Assembly (NCBI GenBank): GCA_902783615.1
Contig: CACZRQ010000059.1
Span: forward strand, 1-19,508
DNA: 19,508 nucleotides
Direction: 5' to 3'
From: an uncultured Bacteroidales bacterium
GTDB lineage: Bacteria; Bacteroidota; Bacteroidia; Bacteroidales; Bacteroidaceae
In this document: positions 1 through 7,670 of the stretch, piece by piece
How the letters are laid out: every line of letters begins with the position of its first letter
How positions within the stretch are numbered: position 1 is the stretch's first letter
Made by a program: the position numbers and the translations under genes
The notes under the pieces: model-generated
The model's database searches: none
What the model saw: the letters and a program-made list of their open reading frames with translations, nothing else
What the model was told of the DNA's origin: nothing

Positions 1-84
1 CCTCTTCCCATCCCGAACAGAGAAGTTAAGCCCGGTCACGCCGATGGTACTGCCCACAAGGTGGGAGAGTAGGTAGCCGCCGTC
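1..84 (+). rRNA. rrf: 5S ribosomal RNA, 3' part
   Basis: The first bases match the conserved body of bacterial 5S rRNA: the CCGAACAGAGAAGTTAAGC loop-B/C segment, then GCCGATGGTACTGC and GTGGGAGAGTAGG. Roughly the first 25-30 nucleotides lie outside the window. The 3' end is placed near 84 from the usual length and is not exact. A strong terminator follows at once, so this is the last gene of an rRNA operon. Confidence 0.93.
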
Positions 85-93
85 TTTGATGAG

Positions 94-130
94 AAGCGGT
101 CTTTGGGATCTACCTGAAGACCGCTTTTTT
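94..130 (+). terminator. intrinsic terminator of the rRNA operon
   Basis: AAGCGGTCTT (94-103) and AAGACCGCTT (117-126) form a perfect 10-bp stem with a 13-nt loop, and the 3' arm runs into a T tract ending at 130. It lies directly behind the 5S rRNA and before the DUF177 promoter, so it separates the rRNA operon from the protein genes. Confidence 0.9.
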
Positions 131-195
131 ACATATTATTAGGCAATTAATAAATATTTTTAGACATAAAAGCATATTATATACAGAATATTTTG

Positions 196-203
196 TAACT
201 TTG
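196..203 (+). promoter_or_regulatory. Bacteroidetes-type -7 element for DUF177-rpmF
   Basis: TAACTTTG matches the TAnnTTTG -7 consensus used by the primary sigma factor of Bacteroidetes. It sits 25 bases before the DUF177 start, inside an AT-rich stretch. A clear TTTG -33 box at the right distance is not visible, so the -7 element carries most of the evidence. Confidence 0.6.
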
Positions 204-228
204 CAGCTCGAATTGTTTATGTGAAGAA

Positions 229-771
229 ATGGGTAAGTTAGAGAAATATGATATTGACTTGAAAACCATGGAGGTGGATGAAAAAGAATTCACCTATTCT
301 CTTGATGACGATTTCTTTGCTGCGTTAGAAACTCAAGATATAAAACGTGGCCAAGTAGAGGCTTGTGTTCATGTGAAGAAACTGGCTGGCTCATTTGAGT
401 TGAATTTGCATATCAATGGGCAGATTATCATACAATGCGACAGATGTCTGGATGACATGATACAACCAGTGGAAGCTAGCAATAAGTTGTTTGTAAAGTT
501 TGGCCCAGCTTATCTTGACGAAGGCGATGATTTGATAATTGTTCAAGAGGAAAAAGGAACTGTGAATGTAGCTTGGTTCCTCTATGAAATCATTGCGTTG
601 TCTATACCAATTCAACATACCCATGCTTCAGGAGAATGTAATGAAGAGATGATGAGAATCCTGAAAGAACATTCGGGACAATTTATGGAAGATGAAACTG
701 GTGAATCGAATGAGGGTAATGATGTCGATCCCAGGTGGAATGATTTGAAGAAATTATTAAATAACAATTAA
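229..771 (+). CDS. DUF177/YceD family protein
   Basis: A 180-residue cytosolic protein of the DUF177 (YceD) family, which in most bacteria is encoded directly before rpmF and is linked to 23S rRNA and large-subunit maturation; its exact biochemical role is not settled. The sequence shows the family landmarks: an acidic N-terminal part, a Cys pair in CDRC (residues 70-73), the segment LYEIIALSIPIQHTH (118-132) followed by GEC (136-137), and a C-terminal DPRWNDLKKL (168-177). The length is normal. The start codon lies 25 bases after a good -7 element, with no strong Shine-Dalgarno, as usual in this phylum. rpmF follows after 12 bases, so the two are co-transcribed. Confidence 0.88.
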   Translation: MGKLEKYDIDLKTMEVDEKEFTYSLDDDFFAALETQDIKRGQVEACVHVKKLAGSFELNLHINGQIIIQCDRCLDDMIQPVEASNKLFVKFGPAYLDEGDDLIIVQEEKGTVNVAWFLYEIIALSIPIQHTHASGECNEEMMRILKEHSGQFMEDETGESNEGNDVDPRWNDLKKLLNNN

Positions 772-783
772 AAACATAAGAAA

Positions 784-969
784 ATGGCACATCCTAAGAG
801 AAGACAGTCTAACACTAGAACTGCTAAGAGAAGAACTCATGATGTAGCAGTTGCTCCTACATTGGCAATATGCCCTAACTGTGGCGAGTGGCATGTATAT
901 CACACTGTATGTCCAGCATGTGGATATTACCGTGGTAAGTTGGCAGTTGAAAAAGAGGCTGCCGTTTAA
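784..969 (+). CDS. rpmF: 50S ribosomal protein L32
   Basis: A 61-residue basic protein of the large ribosomal subunit. The N-terminal MAHPKRRQSNTRTAKRR is the L32 signature. Four cysteines, C30, C33, C43 and C46, in the pattern CPNC-x9-CPAC mark this as the zinc-binding (C+) form of L32. It sits 12 bases behind the DUF177 gene, the standard arrangement, and in front of fabH. A hairpin with a short T-run follows at 1007-1035. Confidence 0.97.
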   Translation: MAHPKRRQSNTRTAKRRTHDVAVAPTLAICPNCGEWHVYHTVCPACGYYRGKLAVEKEAAV

Positions 970-1006
970 TCGGTGGTTCTATTATGAATTAGGCAGGTAT
1001 AGCAGG

Positions 1007-1035
1007 AAAGGTTTGCCCAATTGAGCAAGCCTTTT
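1007..1035 (+). terminator. probable terminator or attenuator after rpmF
   Basis: AAAGGTTTGC (1007-1016) pairs with GCAAGCCTTT (1025-1034), a 10-bp stem with one G-U pair and an 8-nt loop, followed by only one further T. The T-run is short, so termination may be partial. The fabH promoter candidate begins directly downstream. Confidence 0.55.
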
Positions 1036-1039
1036 CGCT

Positions 1040-1047
1040 TACCTTTG
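1040..1047 (+). promoter_or_regulatory. -7 element for fabH
   Basis: TACCTTTG matches TAnnTTTG and lies 26 bases before the fabH start, immediately after the rpmF hairpin. The -33 partner is weak: TTTG at 1012-1015 is spaced too far and TTG at 1021-1023 too near. This suggests fabH can be transcribed independently of rpmF. Confidence 0.5.
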
Positions 1048-1073
1048 TTTAACTCAATCTATAGAACTTAATT

Positions 1074-2111
1074 ATGGAGAAGATTAATGCTGTTATCACA
1101 GGACTTGCTGGCTATGTTCCTGATTATATCTTGACCAACGATGAGTTGTCAAAGATGGTTGATACCAATGATGAATGGATTATGTCTCATGTGGGTATCA
1201 AGGAACGTCATATCCTTAAAGAAGAAGGATTAGGTAGTGGATACATGGCTCGTAAGGCTTGTAGAAAACTGATAAGAGAAACAGAGACGAATCCAGATGA
1301 TATAGATTTGTTGGTGGTTGCTACCACTACGCCAGACTATCATTTTCCATCAACAGCTTCCATTCTTTGTGAGAAGTTAGGGCTTAAAAATGCTTTTGCT
1401 TTCGACATGGAAGCTGCTTGTAGTGGTTTCCTCTATGCTTTGGAAATAGGCGCAAGTTTCATCCGTTCTGGGCGATATAAGAAAGTGCTTATCGTCGCAG
1501 CGGAGAAGTTGTCTTGCATGGTTAATTATAACGACCGCAACACATGTCCTTTGTTCGGAGACGGTGCAGCAGCTTGCTTCTTAGAGCCTACTACTGAAGA
1601 AATTGGCGTAATTGACTCATACTTGCGTACAGATGGTCTTGGCTTACCTTCCTTGCACATGAAAGCTGGCGGTTCTGTTTGTCCTCCTTCTTATTTTACG
1701 GTTGACAACCAGATGCATTATATCTATCAGGATGGTCGTCCCGTATTCAAGCATGCTGTTACAGACATGACTTTGGCATGTAACAAGGTGATAGAAAACA
1801 ACGGTTTGACCAAAGATGATATTAAATGGATAGTCCCCCATCAGGCAAACATGCGTATCATTGAGTCAGTTACTCATATGTTACAGGTTCCGAAGGAGAA
1901 AGTTCTTGTAAACATAGAACATTATGGCAATACAAGTGCAGTGTCTGTTCCTTTGTGTTTGATGGACTATGAACATATTCTGAAGAAAGGTGACAAGCTG
2001 ATTCTTACCACTTTCGGAGCAGGATATTCATGGGGCGCTATTTATCTGATTTGGGGTTATGACGGACAGGAGCGTTTGGACAAGATTAACCACACTGAGA
2101 TAAAGAAGTAA
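1074..2111 (+). CDS. fabH: beta-ketoacyl-ACP synthase III
   Basis: A 345-residue cytosolic condensing enzyme that starts fatty-acid synthesis by joining acetyl-CoA (or another short acyl-CoA) to malonyl-ACP. It has the thiolase fold. The catalytic triad is visible: Cys116 in DMEAACSGF, His256 in VPHQAN and Asn286 in HYGNTSA. The oxyanion and nucleotide regions GDGAAA (162-167) and the C-terminal TTFGAGYSWGA are also present. The length is slightly above the E. coli enzyme (317). plsX, which often precedes fabH in Proteobacteria and Firmicutes, is absent here, as is usual in Bacteroidetes. A strong terminator follows the stop codon. Confidence 0.95.
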   Translation: MEKINAVITGLAGYVPDYILTNDELSKMVDTNDEWIMSHVGIKERHILKEEGLGSGYMARKACRKLIRETETNPDDIDLLVVATTTPDYHFPSTASILCEKLGLKNAFAFDMEAACSGFLYALEIGASFIRSGRYKKVLIVAAEKLSCMVNYNDRNTCPLFGDGAAACFLEPTTEEIGVIDSYLRTDGLGLPSLHMKAGGSVCPPSYFTVDNQMHYIYQDGRPVFKHAVTDMTLACNKVIENNGLTKDDIKWIVPHQANMRIIESVTHMLQVPKEKVLVNIEHYGNTSAVSVPLCLMDYEHILKKGDKLILTTFGAGYSWGAIYLIWGYDGQERLDKINHTEIKK

Positions 2112-2129
2112 AGTAAATGACTATAGATG

Positions 2130-2167
2130 AAAAGCGCATCATATTTATACATACGATGCGCTTTTTT
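2130..2167 (+). terminator. strong intrinsic terminator after fabH
   Basis: AAAAGCGCATC (2130-2140) and GATGCGCTTTT (2155-2165) form a perfect 11-bp stem with a 14-nt loop, and the T-run continues to 2167. It ends only 20 bases before the era start codon, so era must rely on read-through or on a promoter overlapping this hairpin. Confidence 0.85.
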
Positions 2168-2187
2168 GTCCAGATTTATAAAGGTTT

Positions 2188-3072
2188 ATGCATAAAGCAG
2201 GTTTTGTAAATATTGTTGGAAATCCAAATGTGGGTAAGTCCACATTGATGAATGCCTTGTTAGGGGAACGTATTTCTATCGCTACTTTCAAGGCTCAAAC
2301 CACACGTCATCGTATCATGGGTATCTACAATACTGATGACATGCAGATTGTGTTCTCTGATACACCTGGTGTCTTGAAGCCTGCATATAAGTTGCAGGAG
2401 TCCATGTTGGAATTTTCCAATTCTGCCTTGACTGATGCCGATGTGCTGCTTTATGTAACTGATGTGATTGAAAAAGCCGAGAAGAACAATGACTTTATCG
2501 AGAAGGTTAGCAATTTAGATGTACCTGTCATTGTGCTGATTAACAAGATAGACTTGAGTGATCAGGTAAAACTTGAACAATTGGTTGAAGCTTGGCATGC
2601 AGTTCTTCCCAAGGCTGAAATCATTCCTATTTCTGCATCTAATAAATTTAACGTTGATGTAGTTCTGCGGAGGGTGAAAGAATTGATGCCTGATTCTCCT
2701 CCATATTTTGATAAGGATCAGTGGACAGATAAGCCTGCCCGATTCTTTGTGTCGGAGATATTGCGTGAGAAGATACTGCTGTATTATGATAAAGAAATTC
2801 CTTATTCGGTAGAAGTTGTAGTTGAGCAATTTAAAGAAACCGATCATAAGATTTCCATTGATGCTGTTATCTATGTAGAGCGTGATTCTCAGAAAGGCAT
2901 AATCATTGGTCATCAAGGGAAGGCATTGAAGAAGGTGTCCACCGAAGCTCGCAAGAGTCTTGAAAAATTCTTCGGTAAGACCATATTTTTGAAGACCTTT
3001 GTCAAAGTAGATAAAGATTGGCGTAATTCAGACAAGGAACTGCGCAACTTTGGCTACGACCAAAAAGACTGA
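2188..3072 (+). CDS. era: GTPase Era
   Basis: A 294-residue essential GTPase that binds the 3' end of 16S rRNA and acts in 30S subunit assembly at the inner face of the membrane. The G domain shows G1 GNPNVGKST (11-19), a G2 region near QTTRH (37-41), G3 DTPG (58-61), G4 NKID (119-122) and G5 SAS (149-151). The C-terminal type-II KH domain has its loop as GHQG (240-243) after III, and ends with the conserved KDWRNSDKELRNFGY. The length is normal. der follows after 42 bases on the same strand, so the two GTPases are probably co-transcribed. Confidence 0.97.
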   Translation: MHKAGFVNIVGNPNVGKSTLMNALLGERISIATFKAQTTRHRIMGIYNTDDMQIVFSDTPGVLKPAYKLQESMLEFSNSALTDADVLLYVTDVIEKAEKNNDFIEKVSNLDVPVIVLINKIDLSDQVKLEQLVEAWHAVLPKAEIIPISASNKFNVDVVLRRVKELMPDSPPYFDKDQWTDKPARFFVSEILREKILLYYDKEIPYSVEVVVEQFKETDHKISIDAVIYVERDSQKGIIIGHQGKALKKVSTEARKSLEKFFGKTIFLKTFVKVDKDWRNSDKELRNFGYDQKD

Positions 3073-3114
3073 ATTGTTAATCAAGGCTGAGATAGCCAAT
3101 TATTTATAAAGACT

Positions 3115-4425
3115 ATGGGAAATATTGTTGCCATTGTAGGACGCCCAAATGTGGGCAAGTCCACAATTTTCAACCGTTTGACGCAAACCCGTCGAGCTAT
3201 CGTTGCCGAGCAGGCAGGAACTACCCGTGACCGTCAGTATGGAAAGTCGGAATGGGGAGGTCGAGAGTTTTCTGTGATTGATACAGGTGGCTGGGTTGTT
3301 AATTCGGAGGATGTCTTCGAGGAAGAAATACATAAGCAGGTGTTGCTGGCAGTTGATGAAGCTGATGTCATCTTGTTTGTGTTTGATGTGGCTTACGGTC
3401 TGAACGATCTGGATCGAGAAGTGGGTGTCATTTTGCGTAGAACCAAGAAGCCTGTCATCTTGGTTGCCAATAAAGCCGACAATAACGAACTGGCATTTGG
3501 AGCATCAGAGTTCTATAGCTTAGGCTTGGGAGATCCATTTTGTATATCTGCCCTTACTGGCAGTGGCACAGGCGATTTGCTCGATGCTGTTGTTTCCCAT
3601 TTCAACAAAGATGACGAAGTGTTGGAAGACAACCTCCCAAGAATTGCAGTTGTGGGTCGCCCTAACGCTGGTAAGTCATCCATTATCAACGCGTTGATTG
3701 GTGAAGATCGTAATATAGTGACTGACATCGCGGGCACCACTCGTGATTCCATCTATACCCGTTACAATAAATTTGGCTTCGATTTCTATCTGGTTGATAC
3801 TGCTGGTATTCGTAAGAAAACCAAGGTGACTGAAGAGCTCGAATACTATTCTGTTGTCCGTTCCATCCGAGCGATTGAAAACTCCGATGTCTGCATTCTC
3901 ATGCTCGATGCCACTCGTGGTGTAGAAAGCCAGGATTTGAACATTTTCTCTTTGATTCAGAAAAATTCAAAAGGACTGGTTGTGGTAGTCAACAAGTGGG
4001 ATCTTGTGGAAGAAAAGAGCGATAAGGTTATCAAGACTTTCACTGATGCCATTTATACCCGCTTTGCTCCATTTGTTGATTTCCCCATCATATTTGCGTC
4101 TGCTTTGACAAAACAACGCATTTTGAAAGTGTTAGAAGAGGCGCGCCAGGTATATAAGAATAGATCAACCCGTGTGTCAACGGCCAAGCTTAACGAAGAG
4201 CTTTTGCCTTTGATTGAGGCGTATCCACCTCCAATGACCAAAGGAAAGATGCTGAAAATTAAGTACATCACACAGCTTCCGAATATGGCTGTTCCTTCAT
4301 TCGTGTTCTTTGCCAACTTACCTCAATACATCAAGGAACCATATAAGCGATTCCTGGAGAACAAGTTGCGTGAAAGGTGGAATTTTAGGGGTACTCCTAT
4401 CAATATTTTTATTAGACAGAAATGA
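3115..4425 (+). CDS. der: ribosome biogenesis GTPase Der (EngA)
   Basis: A 436-residue essential GTPase with two tandem G domains, needed for 50S subunit assembly. Domain 1 has GRPNVGKST (9-17), AGTTRDR (34-40), DTGG (56-59) and NKAD (119-122). Domain 2 has GRPNAGKSS (181-189), AGTTRDS (206-212), DTAG (228-231) and NKWD (293-296). A KH-like domain fills about residues 350-436, ending in FRGTPINIFIRQK. Length and architecture are normal. It lies 42 bases behind era and its stop codon overlaps the start of the next gene (ATGA), so translation of the ABC ATPase is coupled to it. Confidence 0.97.
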   Translation: MGNIVAIVGRPNVGKSTIFNRLTQTRRAIVAEQAGTTRDRQYGKSEWGGREFSVIDTGGWVVNSEDVFEEEIHKQVLLAVDEADVILFVFDVAYGLNDLDREVGVILRRTKKPVILVANKADNNELAFGASEFYSLGLGDPFCISALTGSGTGDLLDAVVSHFNKDDEVLEDNLPRIAVVGRPNAGKSSIINALIGEDRNIVTDIAGTTRDSIYTRYNKFGFDFYLVDTAGIRKKTKVTEELEYYSVVRSIRAIENSDVCILMLDATRGVESQDLNIFSLIQKNSKGLVVVVNKWDLVEEKSDKVIKTFTDAIYTRFAPFVDFPIIFASALTKQRILKVLEEARQVYKNRSTRVSTAKLNEELLPLIEAYPPPMTKGKMLKIKYITQLPNMAVPSFVFFANLPQYIKEPYKRFLENKLRERWNFRGTPINIFIRQK

Positions 4426-5276
4426 TAGAGCTTCGCGACATATACAAATCTTTCGATGGCGTTGAAGTCCTGAAAGACATCAGTGCTGTTTTTGAGAATG
4501 GCAAAACCAACTTGGTTATAGGTCAAAGTGGTTCTGGCAAGACTGTATTGATGAAATGTATCGTTGGACTTCTCACGCCAGAACGTGGCCAATTGCTGTA
4601 TGATGGACGCGACTTTCTGAGCATGGCTAAGAAAGAGAAAAAGCTGTTGCGTCGCGAGATGGGAATGATTTTCCAAAGTGCTGCTTTATTCGATTCCATG
4701 ACTGTGCTTGAAAATGTTATGTTTCCTCTTAATATGTTCAGTAACGACACATTACGAGAGCGCACTCGTCGTGCTCGTTTCTGTCTTGAGCGTGTTAATC
4801 TGATGAGTGAAGCCCACGAAAAGTATCCAGGAGAGATTAGTGGAGGTATGCAGAAGCGAGTAGCCATAGCCAGAGCCATTGCCCTCAATCCGCAGTATCT
4901 TTTCTGTGATGAACCAAATTCCGGTCTCGACCCCAAGACCTCACTGGTTATCGATGATTTGATTCAGAGCATCACCCACGAATATAACATGACTACCATC
5001 ATCAATACCCACGACATGAATTCTGTGATGGGTATAGGTGAGAGCATCATATTTATCCATAAGGGTAATTTGGAATGGCAAGGCACCAGTCACGAGGTTG
5101 TTTCATCTACCAATCAGAAACTCAACGAGTTTGTCTTTGCATCCGACCTCTTCAAGAAAGTCAAGGCGGTAGAAGAACTTGATCAGATTCTTGGTCAGGA
5201 GGCATACCAAAAATTAATGAATGAAGCTTGCCCAAAAATGGCCTTTGTCAAAAATTGCGTTTCAATTTGGGTATAG
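4422..5276 (+). CDS. ABC transporter ATP-binding protein, MlaF type
   Basis: A 284-residue ABC ATPase resembling MlaF, the ATPase of the Mla phospholipid-transport system at the inner membrane. All nucleotide-binding motifs are present: Walker A GQSGSGKT (34-41), Q-loop Q85, signature SGGMQ (140-144), Walker B YLFCDEP (159-165) with catalytic E164, D-loop SGLD (167-170) and switch H197. The start overlaps the der stop by four bases. Two things are odd. No MlaE permease or MlaD gene lies beside it, so its partners must be elsewhere. The tail after the family's usual SDLFKKVK ending runs on for about 36 residues. Its last residues and stop codon lie in the first of three 22-bp repeats, suggesting an altered C terminus. 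The substrate is inferred, not shown. Confidence 0.85.
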   Translation: MIELRDIYKSFDGVEVLKDISAVFENGKTNLVIGQSGSGKTVLMKCIVGLLTPERGQLLYDGRDFLSMAKKEKKLLRREMGMIFQSAALFDSMTVLENVMFPLNMFSNDTLRERTRRARFCLERVNLMSEAHEKYPGEISGGMQKRVAIARAIALNPQYLFCDEPNSGLDPKTSLVIDDLIQSITHEYNMTTIINTHDMNSVMGIGESIIFIHKGNLEWQGTSHEVVSSTNQKLNEFVFASDLFKKVKAVEELDQILGQEAYQKLMNEACPKMAFVKNCVSIWV

Positions 5277-5331
5277 GCACCAGATCGTTTGCGTATAGGG
5301 ACACGATCGTTTGGGTATAGGCAAACGATTG
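5266..5331 (+). repeat. three tandem 22-bp units
   Basis: Units at 5266-5287, 5288-5309 and 5310-5331 each begin TTTGsGTATAGG and end near GATCG or GATTG. They are exactly 22 bp apart and imperfectly conserved. The first unit supplies the end and the TAG stop codon of the ABC ATPase gene. The third, with bases before it, can fold as ATCGTTTG/CAAACGAT around an 8-nt loop. The function is unknown; they could act as a terminator-like element or mark a small repeat family. Confidence 0.8.
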
Positions 5332-5460
5332 ATGCTCTACGGAGAATTCCTTCTTTCCTTGTTACTCTGACCCTGTTCCCTTACGATGTAGCCCCGTTTG
5401 GCATAGTGTACGAGTCCCGTAGAACTTTTATGGGTCACAGGACGAAAGTCACATGAAAAC

Positions 5461-5490
5461 GGTCACGGTCACAGCTGTGACCATGTGACC
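5461..5490. repeat. palindromic element, left copy
   Basis: The core GGTCACAGCTGTGACC (5467-5482) is a perfect 16-bp palindrome, flanked by GGTCAC on the left and GTGACC on the right. The flanks are spaced 0 and 2 bases from the core, so the whole is slightly asymmetric. It is nearly the reverse complement of the element at 5579-5612, and a partial relative (GGGTCACAGG) lies at 5431-5440. Confidence 0.85.
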
Positions 5491-5578
5491 AAAAGAAGTG
5501 TGCGAATGATTGTTGTGATGCATAATATATTGATAAACTGACAATTAATGCTTGCCATCATTTTGTATGGGAGGTAAA

Positions 5579-5612
5579 TGGTCACATGGTCACAGCTGTG
5601 ACCGTGTGACCA
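5579..5612. repeat. palindromic element, right copy
   Basis: A 34-bp palindrome with a single mismatched pair. The same core GGTCACAGCTGTGACC is flanked on both sides by two bases and then a GGTCAC/GTGACC arm. It ends 18 bases before the glmM stop codon. Read on the minus strand it sits just after glmM, so it could form a hairpin at the 3' end of that transcript, though no T-run follows. Confidence 0.87.
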
Positions 5613-5630
5613 TTTGTTTGACTATAATGG

Positions 5631-7016
5631 TTAAATCAACTCCATCACCACCGACATCACCTTTTGTCCGATAGCTTCAGCTTTCTCTGGAGAAGAAGCT
5701 TCGCTATAAACACGGATGATGGGCTCAGTGTTGCTGCTACGCAAATGTACCCAAGAGTCGGCGAAGTCAATCTTCACTCCATCGATATCGTTGATTTCTT
5801 CTTTCTGATACAGTTCTTTCACCTTCGCCAGGATAGCAGACACATCAGTGTCAGGCTTCAGGTCAATGCGATTCTTTGCCATGAAATAAGAAGGATAAGT
5901 GGCACGCAACTCACTCAGCTTTTTACCTTCATGAGCAATATGGCTCAGCAGTAAAGCGATACCCACCAGAGCGTCGCGACCATAATGGATAGCAGGATAG
6001 ATTACACCACCATTGCCTTCACCACCAATCACAGCACCCACTTCTTTCATCTTTGTCGTTACATTCACTTCACCCACAGCAGAAGCGAAATATTGCATGC
6101 CGTAATTACGGGTAACGTCTCGCAACGCACGTGTTGAGCTGAGGTTCGATACCGTATTGCCAGGAGTATGCTTCAATACATAGTCGGCCACTGTCACCAA
6201 AGTATATTCTTCGCCATACATCTTGCCATCTTCGCAAATCATAGCCAGACGGTCAACATCAGGATCCACCACAAAGGCTACATCGTGCTGCCCTTTCTTC
6301 ATCAGGTTCATGATATCGCCCAAGTTCTTTTCCAAAGGTTCGGGATTATGCTGGAAATCACCAGTAGGTTCAGTATAAAGACCTGTTACAGTTTCAACAC
6401 CTAATTGTTTCAATAAGTCAGGCAGAATCACTCCACCCACCGAATTCACCGTATCGATGGCCACACGGAAATGAGCCTTACGAATTGCCTCCACATCTAC
6501 CAGTGGTAATGCCAAAACAGCATCAATATGTTTCTGGTTATAAGATAAATCTACTCGGCATGAGCCCAACTTATCTACCTCGGCATAATCAAAGTCTTCA
6601 GCTTCAGCTATGCGTAGAACTTCGTTGCCTTCTTCCTTGTTCAGGAATTCGCCTTTCTCATTCAGCAACTTCAGTGCATTCCATTGCTTTGGATTGTGAG
6701 AAGCAGTCAGGATGATGCCACCACTGGCACCTTCCATGGTTACTGCCAATTCTGTAGTCGGTGTGGTTGCCAGATCGATATCCACCACATCCCATCCCAT
6801 GCCCATTAACGTGCCAACCACTACGTTGCGCACCATAGGACCAGAGATGCGGGCGTCTCGACCCACCACAATTTTATTATTCTTTACGGTGCATGTCCTA
6901 CGGATTAACGTAGCATATGCAGATGTAAACTTCACCATATCCAAGGGAGTTAGCCCCTTGCCAGCGCCTCCGCCAATAGTACCACGGATGCCTGAAATTG
7001 ATTTGATTAAGGTCAT
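5631..7016 (-). CDS. glmM: phosphoglucosamine mutase
   Basis: A 461-residue alpha-D-phosphohexomutase, most likely converting glucosamine-6-phosphate to glucosamine-1-phosphate for UDP-GlcNAc, hence peptidoglycan and LPS. Visible motifs are the active-site phosphoserine loop TASHNP (104-109, Ser106), the Mg2+ loop DPDVDR (251-256), the sugar-specificity loop GEGNGG (332-337) and the phosphate-binding loop RSSNTEP (426-432). The last two differ from the E. coli GlmM forms and are typical of Bacteroidetes members, so phosphomannomutase or phosphoglucomutase activity cannot be excluded from sequence alone. Its start lies 4 bases behind the DUF4827 stop, so the two form an operon. Confidence 0.88.
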   Translation of the reverse strand: MTLIKSISGIRGTIGGGAGKGLTPLDMVKFTSAYATLIRRTCTVKNNKIVVGRDARISGPMVRNVVVGTLMGMGWDVVDIDLATTPTTELAVTMEGASGGIILTASHNPKQWNALKLLNEKGEFLNKEEGNEVLRIAEAEDFDYAEVDKLGSCRVDLSYNQKHIDAVLALPLVDVEAIRKAHFRVAIDTVNSVGGVILPDLLKQLGVETVTGLYTEPTGDFQHNPEPLEKNLGDIMNLMKKGQHDVAFVVDPDVDRLAMICEDGKMYGEEYTLVTVADYVLKHTPGNTVSNLSSTRALRDVTRNYGMQYFASAVGEVNVTTKMKEVGAVIGGEGNGGVIYPAIHYGRDALVGIALLLSHIAHEGKKLSELRATYPSYFMAKNRIDLKPDTDVSAILAKVKELYQKEEINDIDGVKIDFADSWVHLRSSNTEPIIRVYSEASSPEKAEAIGQKVMSVVMELI

Positions 7017-7020
7017 AATG

Positions 7021-7644
7021 TTATCGGTATAATTGGAATTTATGTATATCGTAAAAATAGGCTTTCACATTACTCATGGCAGTTTCATGCCCCATCTTTG
7101 ATGGCACAATCAGCTTTACACGAGCTCCATCTCTCACATAATTGAAAGGAATCAGCCAACCTTGGGGAACCGTTTGACTTTGATAGACTTGATACATCAT
7201 GCCAGAACTGAAAAGTCCACTCACACTGGTTCCTGATTTCTGGTAACGGAAGACATCCACCAAAGAGATCTGAGCTACGTTTAAATTACTCATTACAAAT
7301 TGCTCCTCAGTACTGTCCTTTTCCAGTCGGTATTCTGCATAACGTACCAAAACCATATCATTGTTGCGAATGGTATCGCCCATGTTTTCAGAGCCCTTGT
7401 CAATAATCTGCATATATACTCCACTGGTGGTTTGCACATACTCATTCTTACTGACGTCAGTCACACATCCGGCATCTTGGAATTCTTTCTGTGTAATCAC
7501 CTTAATGTCGTGATCCTTGATAAAGTTGCTGATCGACTTTTTCTCGTCATCCAGCAACTCTGCATAAGTGACGCTGTTAGAGCAAGCATTGAAAGCAATA
7601 CATGCTAGAATCAAGCCTGCAAAACATATAACAAGTTTCTTCAT
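7021..7644 (-). CDS. DUF4827 lipoprotein, FKBP-like
   Basis: A 207-residue predicted lipoprotein. A short basic start (MKK) and a hydrophobic stretch lead to a lipobox FNAC with Cys21 as the lipidation site, so the mature protein is membrane-anchored and probably periplasm-facing. The body matches the DUF4827 family of Bacteroidales. The middle and C-terminal parts (SGVYMQIIDKGS, then VPQGWLIPFNYVRDGARVKLIVPS) resemble the layout of FKBP-type prolyl isomerases. That similarity is by eye, and catalytic activity is not implied. It is the first gene of a two-gene unit with glmM (4-base gap), with a -7 element 27 bases upstream. Confidence 0.82.
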   Translation of the reverse strand: MKKLVICFAGLILACIAFNACSNSVTYAELLDDEKKSISNFIKDHDIKVITQKEFQDAGCVTDVSKNEYVQTTSGVYMQIIDKGSENMGDTIRNNDMVLVRYAEYRLEKDSTEEQFVMSNLNVAQISLVDVFRYQKSGTSVSGLFSSGMMYQVYQSQTVPQGWLIPFNYVRDGARVKLIVPSKMGHETAMSNVKAYFYDIHKFQLYR

Positions 7645-7670
7645 TTTCTATCGTTCAATAAAATTTCTTG

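Larger units (their letters stand above)
5277..5630. other. gene-free convergent gap
   Basis: This 354-base gap lies between the convergent ABC ATPase and glmM genes. It holds the tandem 22-bp units at its left end and two long palindromes at 5461-5490 and 5579-5612. No reading frame with a start codon and recognisable protein features is visible on either strand. No T-tract terminator is evident, so the palindromes may serve as bidirectional transcript ends. Confidence 0.75.

Noticed and set aside
5266..5331. CRISPR array
   Set aside because: The units are contiguous 22-mers without spacers, and no cas genes are in view.
5337..5462. Minus-strand open stretch of 41 codons in the gap (contains GLVHYAKRGYIVREQG)
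   Set aside because: It has no start codon, begins right after a stop inside the palindrome, and I cannot place it in any family. It could be a gene tail remnant, but the evidence is too thin.
5631..7016. Phosphomannomutase (manB) instead of glmM
   Set aside because: The fold and motifs allow it, but the GEGNGG and RSSNTEP loops are the forms I associate with Bacteroidetes glmM; the uncertainty is noted in the entry.
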